Below are positions 49,201 through 62,800 of a stretch of 64,000 nt of DNA, piece by piece. A program made the position numbers and the translations under genes. The first letter of the stretch is position 1, and each line of letters starts with the position of its first letter. Source of the DNA: Dromaius novaehollandiae. Its lineage: Eukaryota > Chordata > Aves > Casuariiformes > Dromaiidae. Below the pieces are notes generated by a model that was not told where the DNA came from, did not search any database, and was given only the letters and a program-made list of their open reading frames with translations. Location: contig NC_088099.1 in the NCBI RefSeq assembly GCF_036370855.1, positions 24,705,501-24,769,500 on the forward strand, in the 5' to 3' direction.

Positions 49201-49350
49201 CTAACTAAATTAACTAAAATAAAAAGAATGAACAAACCTGAAAACAGAAATTCTGTCGTACGACACCATATGGTCCTATTCGTAAGTTCTTCCAATTTAA
49301 ATGTATCCTCTTCTATCCTCTAGTAGTTGTAAAACCTGTTAATATTCTGT
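46221..49350. other. Non-coding, nothing recognised
   Basis: No exon, RNA gene or named repeat seen. Short open frames (for example 47134-47379) lack recognisable domains. Confidence 0.6.
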
Positions 49351-49960
49351 GTGCCTTGGTGATAGCAGACCCTCACGAGGCAGAACAGTACAATGCAGCC
49401 ACGAGGCACTGTTAGCTCAAGGTTGTGTGATGGATTCAAAATGGCAGGCCCTCAGGACAGGCCCATATGGTGCAGTATGACAGACTTTCTGCTCTTCCAG
49501 TTTGACTGGCAAAAACAGTATAGAAGAGGAATGTAGCAGTTCAGGGTGACTGCCTTTGGTTCTGGCTTTCGGAGGAGCATCCTACGCGCTGCATCCCCAG
49601 CATTTCTCTGCTCCCTTCTCCAGTCCGTTGCACTCCTCCTACGCTTGTCCCACTCTGCCCGTTCTCTGCCGTCACTCTTGCAAACTCCCTCTGCCGACTC
49701 CTCGCCCAGCTCTGCTCCATCACCGCCCTTACTCCAACCCCAGCCCCCTCGCCTCCCCTACTCTCTTTGCCTCCCTAGCTCCAGACTCTCTCTGTTTTGT
49801 TTGCTCTTCCTCAAAAATCTCCCGTCCCTGCCACTCTGCTAATAAATCACCCTTTTTTTCTTTCTAGCTACTTTTCCCGCTCCTCTCTATTGCCATATAG
49901 GAATCTTCTGTGCCCTGCTGTGTTGGTTTTGTCTTCTTGAAAGTGGATGAGTACTGCTTC
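49351..49960 (+). mobile_element. Possible solo LTR-like segment
   Basis: A block of distinct composition: a CAAAATGGC motif (about 49438), then about 300 bp of C/T-rich sequence (49560-49880) containing AATAAA (49841-49846) followed by T-rich sequence, then a CpG-rich GGGGGCCGCCGAGAGCGAG (about 49960). This order resembles U3-R-U5 of class I LTRs. I could not define TG...CA ends or a target-site duplication, and no internal retroviral sequence flanks it. The pyrimidine-rich open frames of 98-103 codons are composition artefacts. Confidence 0.25.
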
Positions 49961-52750
49961 GGGGGCCGCCGAGAGCGAGTCCCTGGTCTTCGGCCCCTAA
50001 TTCAGCATTCCGAGTCCTTCCAGTTCCTTTCCCCAGGAGTGAAAATCCTTGGTGAGGACAGATCCTTCCTGAGATCTTCTCCACCCTTTACCATGGCTTT
50101 ACTAATTTATGCCAGATAAGATTTCCCTCAAGCCTTGTAATTTTGGCTAAGCTTTCAGTTCTCAGAGGAACATTATCATTTCTAACACCTCAGTGACCCC
50201 TTCATGTTAATTTTCAAACACTGTATTCAGAGCTTTAGTACATTACAACAAAACAGCTGAAAATAATTTATGGCCCAAAGCTTATACTTTTTGCTTATGT
50301 TCATAGCACTGGTGGAAGTGCTCTTGTGGTCAGGCTTGTGAAGCCGAAGGTTTTGTTGCCATTCGGTGCCTGTGTGAGCCTTCACGGCAGTCGCTGCCCA
50401 CGTAGGAGCTCTTTGGCTGCTTCAGAGGTAACTGAAACCTATTGAAGGGGTGACTTCTTAAACCATTTGCAGCCAGTTGCAGGGATACCACTGGCAATGC
50501 CTTCGTTCCGGGAATAGTGGAAAAAAATTGAGCTAAAGCTTTAAGATAGTGTTCCTTGAGACAGGCATCTGGGATAGAAAACCCCCAGCTCAACAGCTAA
50601 ATTAAAATTACGAACAACTGAAACCAGAGCCTGATAACGGAAAGTGTCAGATAACCTTAACTGCAGGCACTGCTACCAGTTTAGCTTATAATATCTTACT
50701 TTATATTTTGCTTCTGTAAATCCCCCTGCAGCTTCACTGGATATATTCTTCAGTATTCTGTGCTTATAACTACTGTAGTGCTGCTGCGAGCTGTGAAAAG
50801 CTGCTCTGCTGAGCTGCAGTGGCTGCTGAAATTTCTATAGTGCTCTGTATGAAGGTGCGTGTGGGTGCAAATAAAGGGTTTGTTGCAATTTGAAAGCACT
50901 TTAGGTGCCTGAGCTTGGACAGTGCAAAAGGTGTTATTGTAAGACATTATCAGGATCTGTTGCATGTCTCTGTTATATTATTAACAGTTATTTTAAAAAA
51001 TTGCATATATAGTAATGTAAAATTCAAAAAATACTATTGTGTTGCCTCTATTTTTATTACAAGAAAATCTTTGAAGCTCTAAAAACATGAAGAATAAGAA
51101 CAAAGCCCTCCAGTAAAGGATGTCGAAATTCAGGTTTCGTAATAACACCCAAGAAATGGTGAATCACTCATACTGCCTAACTAATACACCCTGTTCTGCT
51201 TTTGCTGGGAATGTAAAAAAAAAAATTACAAAAGCAGCCAAAGCGATCACAATACAGTGTTGCTCACTATGAATATCATGTAGATTGAAATAGTGATTTT
51301 CTCATTCAGGAAGTCGAACCTTAACATTTTGTCAATATTAATACATTGGTCTGCATGGTACTATGAACAGCTGCAGCACCAATAAGAGAGAGGACAGAAA
51401 AGGATATGGAGGAAGAACTTAGCTATGTCATTTCCTTCCCCCTCATTTATAAGGGGATAAAATGGGATACCCCTTATATATCTGAGAATGTGAACGTCTT
51501 TGTAGAACAACTGCAAAACAATACCTGGAAGGCATTACTGTACACATATTTTCCTGTCTTCCATTTTAAAACAATCTTATCTTTTCAAGAAGTCTTAGGG
51601 ATTTTGATGCCTTTATTAAAAAGAATTTGTTACTACTGTTTTCTTCTGAATGCACAAATACATGCACCTTCCAGTGGAGAGCCTTCTTGCACCAGAGGTA
51701 GTGCAGAGTTGATCATGGCGATTCAGCTGATGAGCAGAATCTGGACTAGACATTGGCAATTTCTTTTCTTACAGACCTTTCTTGATTATCCAGTCTCTCA
51801 AGAATTATAATGTCCCAGTCCTGTGATATCCAATTCCATTATATAACATCTTTTTCAGGCATGAGGAAAAATTATAGGCTCTGGAATGGATTCTAACCTT
51901 CCTTCAGAATAATTGGTTAGAATAAATTATTGGCTTCAACATGGATTTTCAACAGTGTAAATTAGGTCTGATTCTGGCTTGATTTCTTTTATGCAGAGGT
52001 TGATAGAGCCTGAAAAAAATGACATCTCTCTGTGATCAGACTGTATTTCTGTGATGATCTCCCTGTAATTTTCTTCAGTTGAGGGACATCTGTTATCTCC
52101 CCAGTGCATTAGTGATTCTTGCAGTGTGGTTTAATTCAAAGGGAACTTGAGTGGAGAATGATGCTTTGAGTACATCCACCACCTTCTCAGTTCCTTAAAC
52201 AAAATCCTACTTATGTCATGTAGCTGCATATATCCTCGACTGTATTTACTACTAAGGTCTTTAATGTGGCAAATACCTTCTTTTTTCTTCTTTTGGAATT
52301 TGTTCTCACATTATTTATTTTTATTGAAAGTAAGAGAAACAAAAAGGGGCATTTGATCTTTGGCCTCACTGGTTTCCTCAGTAAATCTCCAAGGCAGCTA
52401 TTCCACCCCACCTGAACAGCAACATTCTGTCCTAACCTTTCAAACGCCCCTACTCCAAAATAAAAATCTTAGTGTCATCTCTTCCTTTCTTTCAATTAGA
52501 AATGGCTGAGCAGGTTGGAGACTTGTTAATTTGGATATGGAGTTCACGTCTTAACTTAATTTTGCCCCACTGGAGGTTAAGGCATTGACTGGCCACTCAG
52601 CAGTGTCATCTCATAAAATGTGAGAAAACTCACTGCAGCTGGTGGGAGTCGTTAAGTATATTTACATTCTGCCTGTGCAGATTTGTCTAGTCCTCACATT
52701 CTTTTCTCCAAATCCACTCCTGTCAGGCAGAATAGCCTGGTAATATTATC
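49961..52750. other. Non-coding, nothing firmly recognised
   Basis: No supported gene. The 134-codon plus-strand frame at 51406-51810 has no recognisable domain. A GTGTAAATTAGGTCTGATTC motif near 51954-51975 recalls an amniote MITE-like repeat, but alone it is too short to call. Confidence 0.55.
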
Positions 52751-52752
52751 CA

Positions 52753-52890
52753 CGCCCCTGTTTTGCCACTTATTCCATATGGGGCTCTGAACAAGTTATT
52801 TAACCTGTCTATGATTCAGTGTCCTCACTCTATGTGCTACTCATAGGGATGGCATGGTCAGTAAAAAAAGCACTACTCTCACTATTTATT
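52753..52890 (+). mobile_element. MIR-family SINE (sense)
   Basis: CCTGTTTTGCCACTTATTCC, GGCTCTGAACAAGTTATTTA, ACCTGTCTATGATTCAGTGT and CCTCA, followed later by CATAGGGATGG, reproduce the MIR core (TGCCACTTACT, GGGCAAGTTACTTAACCT, CTGTGCCTCAGTTTCCTCA, CATAGGG) in order and spacing. It is diverged but clear. Confidence 0.75.
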
Positions 52891-55800
52891 ATTCACACTT
52901 CATTAAAATGATCTGATATCATTAGTAATAGCTTGAGCACCCTGTTTTTGATGAATGATAAGCAAAAGTGGTAAAAACTGAAATTAAGAAAAAGTTGAAA
53001 ATGTTCAGCTTCAGATCAAGCTTTTGATTTTTTTTCTGTGATAATAAAACTGCACTAGTTTCGCCCTGTAGTGTTGATAGTTGTCTAGAACTTGAAATTT
53101 CTGTCATTAGAAAAATGCAGGAGGCAACATACTTGTGCATTTATGAGAAATATGAAAAGAAGGGATCCAACTGTGAGTACGTCTCCCACTGAGCCAAAAT
53201 TTACTGTGTTCTTCTTTCTTTTCAAATTGGTCATTTTGGAACATCAAGGAAAAGTGGCAAAGGAAATGAAAGTAGCTATATTTAATACAATCTTCACTGA
53301 AATCCAAAGAAGAGAAACTGTTCTTGCTTAAAGTAATGCAGGGCAGATAAATAATGCCTACAGAGCAATTAACAAAAACAAGACAGCTTGCAATTTAGCT
53401 ATGGTGTAGCATCCTTAGTGTCAGCATTAATTAGTCGGGACAAAACTGCATCTTTGTCACAACAAGCATGGAGTAAAAGACCCTAAAGTTTTCATACTTT
53501 TTAAATTTCATCCTTGCCTGTTAGTTACAGGATTCTCTGCGTCAGTGAGTCTATGGCTGAAGGATAGTAAAGGATTCCAAATAACACACTGTAGTTTGGA
53601 GAACCGCAAAATGTTAGACTTCACTTAGTTAGAAAGCTAGTAAGAGTGAGTGCACATAAAAGCAGCTTGATACTCCTGTGAATTTTGGACTGGAGGAAAA
53701 GATTAAAGAAGCATTTCCTACTTTCATGCTAGAACATAGGACATTGTGAAATCTACCTGGATTTTTGGTTCTCAGAAAGACTGGAACTTCCTACAGTGAA
53801 TATATGCACACTGTGACCTCATTGGTTTTACGTTTACTAAAAAGACTTGTTAACAGGAATTACCAGCGTCGCGCTGTTTGCCAGGGAGAGGTAAGAGATT
53901 ACAAGGTTCTTCTTTGATAAAGAGAACTGATCTGGGGACTAATACCATTTCAGGAGTGATAGTTATTAAAACTGTGGAGAGCCATCACAATGTGAGCTCT
54001 TTTTGCTTGATTAAAACATTTGAAGAAATTACTTGCGATTGAAGTAATCCCTTGGAATTTTACATAATATATTTCTGCAGTCCTTCTTGTGCTCCTCCAT
54101 CCCTCCCCCCTTAAAACTAAAAGGTTTTCCTTGTACTTAGAAAGAAAGGTCAAACACCAGATACATGGTTAGTGCAGAGTGCAAAGGAACCTGAATCAAA
54201 TGGAAGAAAAATAGAACTAGCAACAGGTTCAAATAACCATTAAATTTTCAGTGAGTGGTTTGAGTAAGACAGTTTAACTAAAATACCTTGCAGCCCAAAG
54301 TACTACTTATTCTTAATTGGCCAAAAAATAAGTAACAACACATTTAAGCCATCTCACAATTGTATACAGTTACATAATCCTAAAAAGAAATAAATTATAC
54401 TAAAACAAATACACATAAAAAGTTACTGCAATGTAAAAAGAGTTTGTCAGCGGCTGGATATCATGCAAGCCACGTACTCACCGATTATCTTAACAAATAT
54501 ACTGACTTGCCCAGTCTTTTTCTAAAATATATCAAAATTAAAGCTTGTCTTTTTCTGCAGCACTGTGAATAGCAAAGAAAAGGAGGAAGCTGATGTGCCA
54601 TTTTATGTTTCAAAAAACTAACTTCAGATCTTGCTTAACATACTGAACATGTGCCCCAGTTTTGCAAAAGATTTACAGCATAGTTTGATGCAACATTTGA
54701 TTTCTTGCAAAGACAGAATCACAAGCTTGTGATAAATCCTGACGTGACTAATTATTGTGTGTCACTTTGCCATTGTAGATCACAAGAAATAAAATGGTTT
54801 GGTCATATCTTGTACTTGTCACCTAGAAATATTGCACAGTCATCTTTGATAGGATAGTAGGAAATATCAAGGTTGTAAAGCTGATTGAGTCGTTGCAAAT
54901 TTAGCCCTGTATTTGTTTTCAGACCCTTCTCAAACCAACCTTGATTTCTCCAGCTACATTTGTTATTTTTAGCCATTTAGTTACCACTTAGTCTGAACAG
55001 AATGTTTTCAGGCCATAAGCTCCTTGTGAACTGCTTGTCTTGGCTATTTTCTTTTTGCTAAGCCTATATGCTCACTTAAATCACCTGCTGAAATAGATCC
55101 AACTGTTTCTTTCTCCAATTAGATATTTATTTACAAAAATGAAAGTGAGCTCCAGTGGATGAATGAGCATTGAATAAAGGTCTTCAAATACAGTACAATT
55201 TGTGAAAATGTTATGATTTGTTGTGATCCAAAAACTTTAAAGCCACAAAGACACATAGTGATGACAATTCATTGATTAAATTTCCATCATTATTTAAATA
55301 ATTCTCTATCCCTTTACCTGTGCCATGGTCCATCCTGAACAGTAACAGCACCTTAGGTTCTACCTTTACTACTTCAGCCACAGTTCAGAGTTAGCTCTTT
55401 ATTTTAAATCAGTTTTGATAACAGATTTCCACTTACTAAGCCTTGGTGGCTTAGGACTGCCTCATTATGCCAAGTTTTCTCTACTCTTCTTTACTTTTTC
55501 AGGCTCTTTCTTTATGCTTCATGTGGGCGACTTAACACTTATACAAACACTCTTCTAAAATCATTTGGTCACACTTTTATTGTCTTTTCTCTGACAGGTA
55601 TGTGAAGCAACACTGCCTCTTTTGCAGCTGTGTGGCTTCTCTTTCTGTCCTTCCTTCTGCTTCAGTTTTCTCTGCCGCATTCATCCCTCTTCATCTAGCA
55701 TCACCCTTTCCAAAGCTGGAGAGTTAACAGATTACATTTCCAACAGCTGAAATCTACTGATAGAATCAGACTAATCACCTCAGGAGGTCATATTTCCTAA

Positions 55801-56795
55801 CCTTACATGTTCAAGTTGTAAGGAAGAGTGGGAATAGTAGCTGCGGTCAATCTGTTTTATACCGCTCAAGTGAGTTCCACCTGAGCTTCTCCTCTACCCA
55901 CCCCAAAAGGGACAAATTCTTAGTATCCACCTATCCGTCTACAGCAGGAAAATTCAGAACCCTGGATTCAGTACGGGGGAGGATTAAAGCACCCTGAAGG
56001 AAGACGAGCCAGAAGATGGTGGGGGAGTCTGCTTGGTGCTGTGATGTGCTCATATTTGACAGAGGCTGTTGTGGTTGGATTCAGTGAGAGCTTTCTAAGT
56101 AGGCTTTGCTTTAGTCTTTTCAATCAGTGGATGAGCTCTATGTGAGTGAATAGTCACCAGCTGCACCTTGGCCTGTGTCGATCACAAAGAGTTTCAATTG
56201 TCATATTTTTCTCCCTTTTGGAAATGAGTTGGGAGAGTTTAGGAGAGTTGGGAGCATCCCAAAACACTGACAGAGTCAGGGAACCCCAGTGGGATGGGAG
56301 CGTGAGGAAATCCAATGCTGAAGGAAAGATGCTGGTTGGTTTGCTGAGCAGGACTGTGGCCAGCAGAAGTCTGCCCACCATGAGCTCCCCCGCTAAGAGA
56401 GGGACTGAAGGGAAGCACACAGGCCTGAGGAGAAAACACTTCCCAACAACACACATACACCTTTTTTGCCCACTTCTATTTCATTGAGTGGTTCTCCACC
56501 TGAAGAACAAGGACTGCAAGCAACATATGGGCCTTACAGTATCATGCATTAAGAGCACTGATACAGTTACTATAGCAGGCCTTCTCTAGACAGGAAAAAA
56601 ATGAGGTATTTACAAGCTAAACTTGTAAAAACTGCTGGGAAGCTTATACAATCTCTTCTTTTTCTGTGCAGGTTAAGTAATCCCTATTTGTGTGGTGATT
56701 TTGTAAGTATCAGATTCACAGACCGTTCTACAGCAAAACTTCCTGAGAGAGAGAGTTGTGATAATAACATCATTATAACATGCTAAAGCTACATA
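52891..56795. other. Non-coding, nothing recognised
   Basis: AT-rich sequence without recognisable exons, RNA genes or repeats. Confidence 0.6.
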
Positions 56796-56798
56796 CCC

Positions 56799-57005
56799 AC
56801 AGAGTATTAGGTTGGAAGGCCCTCTAGTCCCAGTTCCTGCTCAAAGCAGGGCCACCCTCAAAGTTGGATCAGGTTGTTCATGGTCCTATTCAGGCTCTCC
56901 AAGGATGGAGATTCATTACACTTTCATTAACAGCAGCTGCATGTATGTCTTTGGGTTGGATGATGAGAAGGATTTTTTTTCCTGGAAACATTTTCCTGTG
57001 AATCA
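56799..57005 (-). mobile_element. CR1 LINE 3'-end fragment (antisense)
   Basis: The plus strand reads CACAGAGTATTAGGTTGGAA, then GGCCCTCTAGTCC, TGCTCAAAGCAGGGCCACC, GATCAGGTTG and CTCCAAGGATGGAGATTC, the standard antisense 3' end of CR1 in birds. The match fades after about 56925 but can be followed to about 57005. Confidence 0.85.
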
Positions 57006-58977
57006 ACTAATAAATAATATTAGTATTTGTAATCCAAAATTCAGTTCTGAAAATATTTAAATGTGGAAAATCTGAAACGCTCCCAACCAAAGAAATTTTA
57101 AAAATAAGTTCATGGAATTGTGAGTGTTTTGAGTCCTTTCAGGTGAGGCCTGTCCCTTTCTCAGACATTGGAGGAGATGGGAGAGGTACCCAGCAGATGG
57201 TTTTCTGTGAAGATGTGTACATTGTCTCTCTCATTCATTGTTTGTTTATTGTTTAGCTACGTTGAGGTATAAATCCTGTAACAAAAAGTGCCAGTTGGGT
57301 GGTTTTAACAAAGCTCAAAATGTAATCCATGAATATCAGATACCGCCATAGCTTGCCTTCACCCTCCAGAAATGTTAACTAGTGAAGGCAAAAATAACAC
57401 ACTCATTTTCTCACAGCCTTCTGCCTCATCTCGTTACAATGTCCCTCTCCACAGTCACTGGCAATGGATGAGTCTTACACTGTGACCTGGAATCTGACGG
57501 ATATGTGTTATTTCAGATCAATGTGGAAAACATGCTGTGAGCCACCCCTCTGTTTTAAATGGAGTGTCTTAAGGAGTTTTATTGATCAGAATAGGAGATG
57601 TAGCACCTGGGACAGGAGACTCGCTTATAGATTGCATGTGTGTGTGGAGGACCATATCTTTCAGAGACTTGAGGTCTGCTGAGCAGAACTTGCTGATATG
57701 TGGTTATTTTCCTGGTCTCACTTGTGCACTTTATGCAATAGCCCTCAGAATTCCTGGCTCTGAGTGACTGCTGAAAAACTAACAAAAAAATAACAGCAAC
57801 ACACATATTCCTAGATGCTTGGGATGAAATAGGATCTCTGGCAAATTTTACTTCCAGTGCTTCCTTTTCTGTCATTCTAGACATGTTAGTAAGTGAAACA
57901 GCAGAAACAGCACCAGAGAGATATCTCAAGCTCAAACCGTATTGTCTTTACTAATAAATTATTAATATGAGCCTTGACCTGGTTTTAGCTTGTGTCAGCT
58001 ATCACTCTCACAGAGGGTCCCCAGGCAGAGTTTGGGTTTAACTTAGGCCAAGGACTGCTCCCAGTGGGAATCTGGAGATGGCTACCCTGTTCTGAAGGGA
58101 AAAAAATGCATTATTATAGACATGGGCTGTTTTGTCAGGCACTTTAAATTTGCTAGCATGGATGTAGCTGTAAAATAACTCTTGGTGCTTTCCAGTCTAT
58201 GGGCCCCAATGCTGCTGTTCTGCTGGATACTTGGTGTTTGTCACTATGAGCAACACAAGACACCAGGAGTAAAATGAACAAAGAAAATGCCCTGAATGGA
58301 AGAATAAAATATTTGAAAGTTTTTAAAACTTTCAACAGTTTCAATGTTTAAACTTTGGAGCTGTAGTAGACAACTGAAAACATTTAAAGTAATACCTTTA
58401 TTTTGATCTCTAAGATGAGAAACGGAAAGAGGAAATGTGATTCGTAAGGGGCAGAGAGAAGGCAGCCTCACTTTTGACAACAGCTTGCTCTGAGGCACTT
58501 AATGTTTCACTTAATTGAGTCAGAGGAGGCTCATTCTGAAAATGTAGTACAGAAATTTGAGGAGTATTGCTTTTCATGAAACACATGAATGATGTGTTTT
58601 AAAATAAAGCACAAAAGACTGTGGAAACACAGGTTTCACATAAGCTCTTTTAAGACCAATTTGGGAAGCTCATAGTGTGACAATGACCTTGGACAGACTA
58701 CTCTGGCACATGATACAAATACCAAGCATTAAGCTTTTACACAACAGTTAGATGTTGGCAAGAAAAGGAAGATACCCACTATAGCTTGAACCTTATGGAG
58801 TTTGGCAAGTATTTTGCTACTATGTGTATGATAGAGAGGCAAAGGTAGAAGGTAGATACAGTTCAAAGATTGAGACCACAAAACCCCAGCACATTTATCA
58901 AACCACGCAGCTCAAAATGGTAACTGGCATTGGAACAAAGATGCAAGAACTAAAATGTATTAATTTGCTTTTCTAGT
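57006..58977. other. Non-coding, nothing recognised except a palindrome
   Basis: No supported gene. The open frame at 57579-57935 (minus) lacks a recognisable domain. Confidence 0.55.
58313..58335. repeat. 23-nt near-perfect palindrome
   Basis: TTGAAAGTTTT-T-AAAACTTTCAA has perfect 11-bp arms with a single central base. Confidence 0.9.
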
Positions 58978-58996
58978 CCCCCCCCCCCCCCCCCCC
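58978..58996. repeat. (C)19 homopolymer run
   Basis: 19 consecutive C, rare in AT-rich DNA and able in principle to form G-quadruplex/i-motif structures. Its length is assembly-sensitive. Confidence 0.95.
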
Positions 58997-59801
58997 ACAG
59001 GCTAGTCAAAGAGGATATCAGCAACAATATTACCTCAGAAAATATTGCATAAGAATATTGCAGCAAAAGCTTACAGAACTGCCAGCATGAAAGGAAATGG
59101 ATATTTATTCATTTCAAGCTGGATATGGATATAGTGCCAGCAACAGAAATATTAGCTCTGAAGGAAAATCCACATCAGTAGAAGGTGAATAGGTAAAATT
59201 CAAGTTTGGTGTGGAGAGCTAATCCTTATAACGGAATATATGAATTAAATTTACTGGTAAATAAGCTGGAACAGATACTATTTGTAATAGTATCAGGGAA
59301 TAAAATGCCTATTGTTGGATTAAGAACACATAAAATCCTTGCTTTCATTCGAGGATGAGTTCACTGGAAAGGAAGCTAAATAAATGAGGAGAAAAAATTT
59401 AAAACTTCTTCCCTGGATTCAAAAACTCTCAAGAGAGTACAGAAGAATACAAAAGTAATGTGACACCTTTCTGATGTTCTTAGAAAGCTCACCTTAAGGT
59501 TAAGGCAGAAAGAAGGGCTCAGTAAGTTGCTTTCTCTGAAAGTCCTAAAGGCAGAGGAAAAGAAAAAATGGTGGTGTACTCATTGATCAGTGGAGTAGGA
59601 AAAGTGGATCCCTTCACTTCAGAGTATACCTCGATCTAAAAAAAGGAAAGTTTAAAGAAAAAGAAAAATTTATGTTGGTTATGATCAGAAATTTGGCAAT
59701 AGAAGCCAAAAGCTTATGTTTATATGCACTGAGGCATCAGAAGGCCTCTGACAGATCCCATTAGGGGAATAAAGTATATTTTAATGCAGTGTGAACACTT
59801 T

Positions 59802-59813
59802 GGGGGGGGGGGG
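59802..59813. repeat. (G)12 homopolymer run
   Basis: 12 consecutive G, about 0.8 kb after the (C)19 run and in inverted orientation to it. Confidence 0.95.
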
Positions 59814-62800
59814 AGACAGTTTCTGCAGGCACTGTTTTGTAGATATATGGTGCCTGAGGGTTTTATCATGAGAAGATTCCAGAAATGTAGATTCTAGACA
59901 TTAAAATTTTGTTCTAAAAGGCTTTAAATAATTGTATACAAATTGGAGAAATTCCAACAAGAGAAATTAAAATGCCGTCTAATCACCAGGACTTTCTTGC
60001 TGGAAATCTGTGTTTATACCGAGATTACTCCTGAAGGTGTAGCGGGAGATTTGGAGTTGGCATGCTTACATCAGCGGTGAACAAGGCACTAATCACTGAT
60101 CTGCTTGGTGGGCACAAATGTGGGAGAATTACCACCTCATTGTCTGTATTTGGTTTGTTTTTTTAAGGAAGCCCGAGTTGGTCAATAGTGTTGGACAGTC
60201 TGCTGGGTTTGTTTCCACGGGCTCAGCAGGTGGGCAAGGTGCTGTTTATGAATCTCACCAAGGCGGAGAGCTGACTTGCAAAGCTGCTCTCGGACTACAG
60301 GTTCCTGTGTGACTGTGGGGTGTGTGCTGGAGGCAGATGTGAGAGCACTGGGACCGCATTGCTGAGCCTTAGCCAGGAAGCACAGGTGCTCCACAATTAG
60401 CTGAGCGTTTCATTTGGAGACAGTACTTTGGATCAGATACCTCAACCTTTCTTTGGGTCTGAATCAGTGTCACAAGTGTTCTCCAAACAGAAAGAAGTTA
60501 CATGGGCGAAGGGAGGTTAGTTTGAGATAGATCAGACAGGGAGTAAATATATGTACCTCCTATCAGCATTCCAGGTTCACAGGCTTTTTAATACGTTCAA
60601 ACCTAATTTAACCTCAGGATGAAAAACTACCACTTCTCTTATTTATAGAGCAGGCTTGTTGGCTCCAGGATTTGGGGCATTTGGAGATTTCTCTCTTGGC
60701 CTACAAATTGCAGTCATGAACTATGTCCACTGTTGCTCACAAACTTGTACCTCCCAACTGGGTTGAGAAGAACACATCTGGTGAATCTGTGCAAAACTAA
60801 CTCTGTCTCCTTCACTAAAAATCTACTGCTTTTACTGGGCTGCTTGCTCTGGTTGGTCTGTCTCATCTACAGAAGTTAACAACTAGCTTTAGCTTAGCTC
60901 AATTGCATGATTTCCATGATTAGGCTGACATATCCGAAACTCAGTGTCCATATTGCGTGAAATCAGTTCACAGCTGGACAGCAAGTCCGATGCTCTCTGA
61001 AGTGTCAGATGTCTCATGTGCACATCTGGAGCACCTCTGCATGGCTGTGCAGCATATGCAGAGAAAGCCAGAGAGGTTCCCGTTTGGTGGGACTCTTCTA
61101 GTGGTGGCAAGTATAAACTGTAGCCCAAGATGTGAAATGACATGGTCACATATGTAATTCTCATTAAATGATGAGTTAATCTTGCTGTTAATCTCGCTGG
61201 GACTGGTCTTGTGAGGAAGGAACGGCATGAGGATAGGGCTCACTTCTTGTGTGTCCTTGAGGTCCACAGGGCAAAGGACACAGAGCTGGTCCAAAAAGCC
61301 ATGATTTGGGCATGCCTGTCTATAAACACTCATACAATGTCTTAAATGTCCTTATATTCTCCTAAATCAGGTCAGTGCCTACCTGCCATAAGCATGACGA
61401 CTACTTCAGTTCTTTGTCAAGGCATGTCTTAAGTGAGTTATAGTCTTAAAGGATATACAATGCAAAATACTTGGGAAACGTTAAACTCTATACATCATAT
61501 GCATATACATTAGGCTTGCAAAGCTGGTGTCTTAAGCTGGATAAGGAGTTGTTTTTCTTGCCATGGTGGTGACCCTTTTTGCCTCTTCTTCAGCTGCTTT
61601 CAGTTATACACGTTTAGTTTGAGAAGACTTAAAGTATGGCTCATTTAAATACCTGCTGTTATTTAAATTATTTAAGTGTATGGTGAAGGGGGAGTTGCCA
61701 TCCAGTTCTGTGAAATTGCACTATTTCATCAGGAAACCTGCAACTTTGGAACTGCCAGTTGGATCTTAAAAACAGGATAAACATTTATTTTTTACAAAGC
61801 CTTAAAGAGGAAAAAACATTTAAACACAATACATGTCTTTTCATTTGTCATATGTTATCAGTAGTAAAATAGCTTTTGCTAATGTCTGTGACTTCAGCCT
61901 CTCAATAAGTAAATAAATAAAATACAATAAAAATATCATTCTTAATACTTTCAGTGACTCGTAATGAAAAGCTTATTCATGTAGAACAGAAGATTTCAGA
62001 AGTGGTAAAGAGTTAACATTTGGGGCTTTTCACTGGGAAAATGCTGAAGTTAGGCACACTTTATGTGGAGTCAGTCTGGCATTGATCCACATATTGTGTG
62101 ACAGTAATGGCTGAAGGTCCACAATGTCTTCTATATTTCTTTTTGAATGATCCTGTGACAATGCAGCTACATATTTGGTGTGCCTGCAACCTGGGGTGAA
62201 ATAGCAAATGAAAGCATGGTAGTACTGTTATTTCAGCCTTTGATTCCTTAGTGATGTTAGGTCTTTAAAAGCCTGCCCTCCTGGAAGGAAACGAAACTTG
62301 CCTCATTCCTCATCTTCTAATGAAGGACGCATACTGCTAGAAACAAGAATTGCTTTGAGTCTCTGCATATACAGTCAGTACTTAGAGAAAGGTAGAAATG
62401 ACTGTCATTAACTCTTGCCTCCAACTTCATATTAGTGTATTTATTTTTAAAGTCAGTTTAAAACGACAATAAAAATTTTGCTGGTAGATGGCTTGTGAGG
62501 GAATAGGTAATTCAAGCTAAAAATTAGTTCTTGCTTTGAGCAAGATGAACTGTGAGGTTGTTGAAACCGGTTAGCAGGACTTGCAAAGGAATACTGGGAG
62601 ACAAATGAAAAAAAGAGACAAAAAAATGCAGGTATCACACTTGTCTGTCTTATTTTTTGACTGCCGTAAGACCTGGCATGTGTTTGTGAAAGGGCAGAAT
62701 GGTCTACTGGCAAATATAGGAGTCCATTTTAATCACCATTTAAGTAACAAAATTTACAATGTTTATGGCATTAATAAAGAAACAATAGCCTTGTTACTTA

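Noticed and set aside
49546..49867. Overlapping Ser/Pro/Leu-rich frames of 98-103 codons
   Set aside because: Two frames are open at once because the DNA is C/T-rich with few stops; better explained by an LTR-like or low-complexity tract.
51406..51810. 134-codon plus-strand open frame
   Set aside because: No similarity to any known family that I can recognise and no gene-like signals around it.
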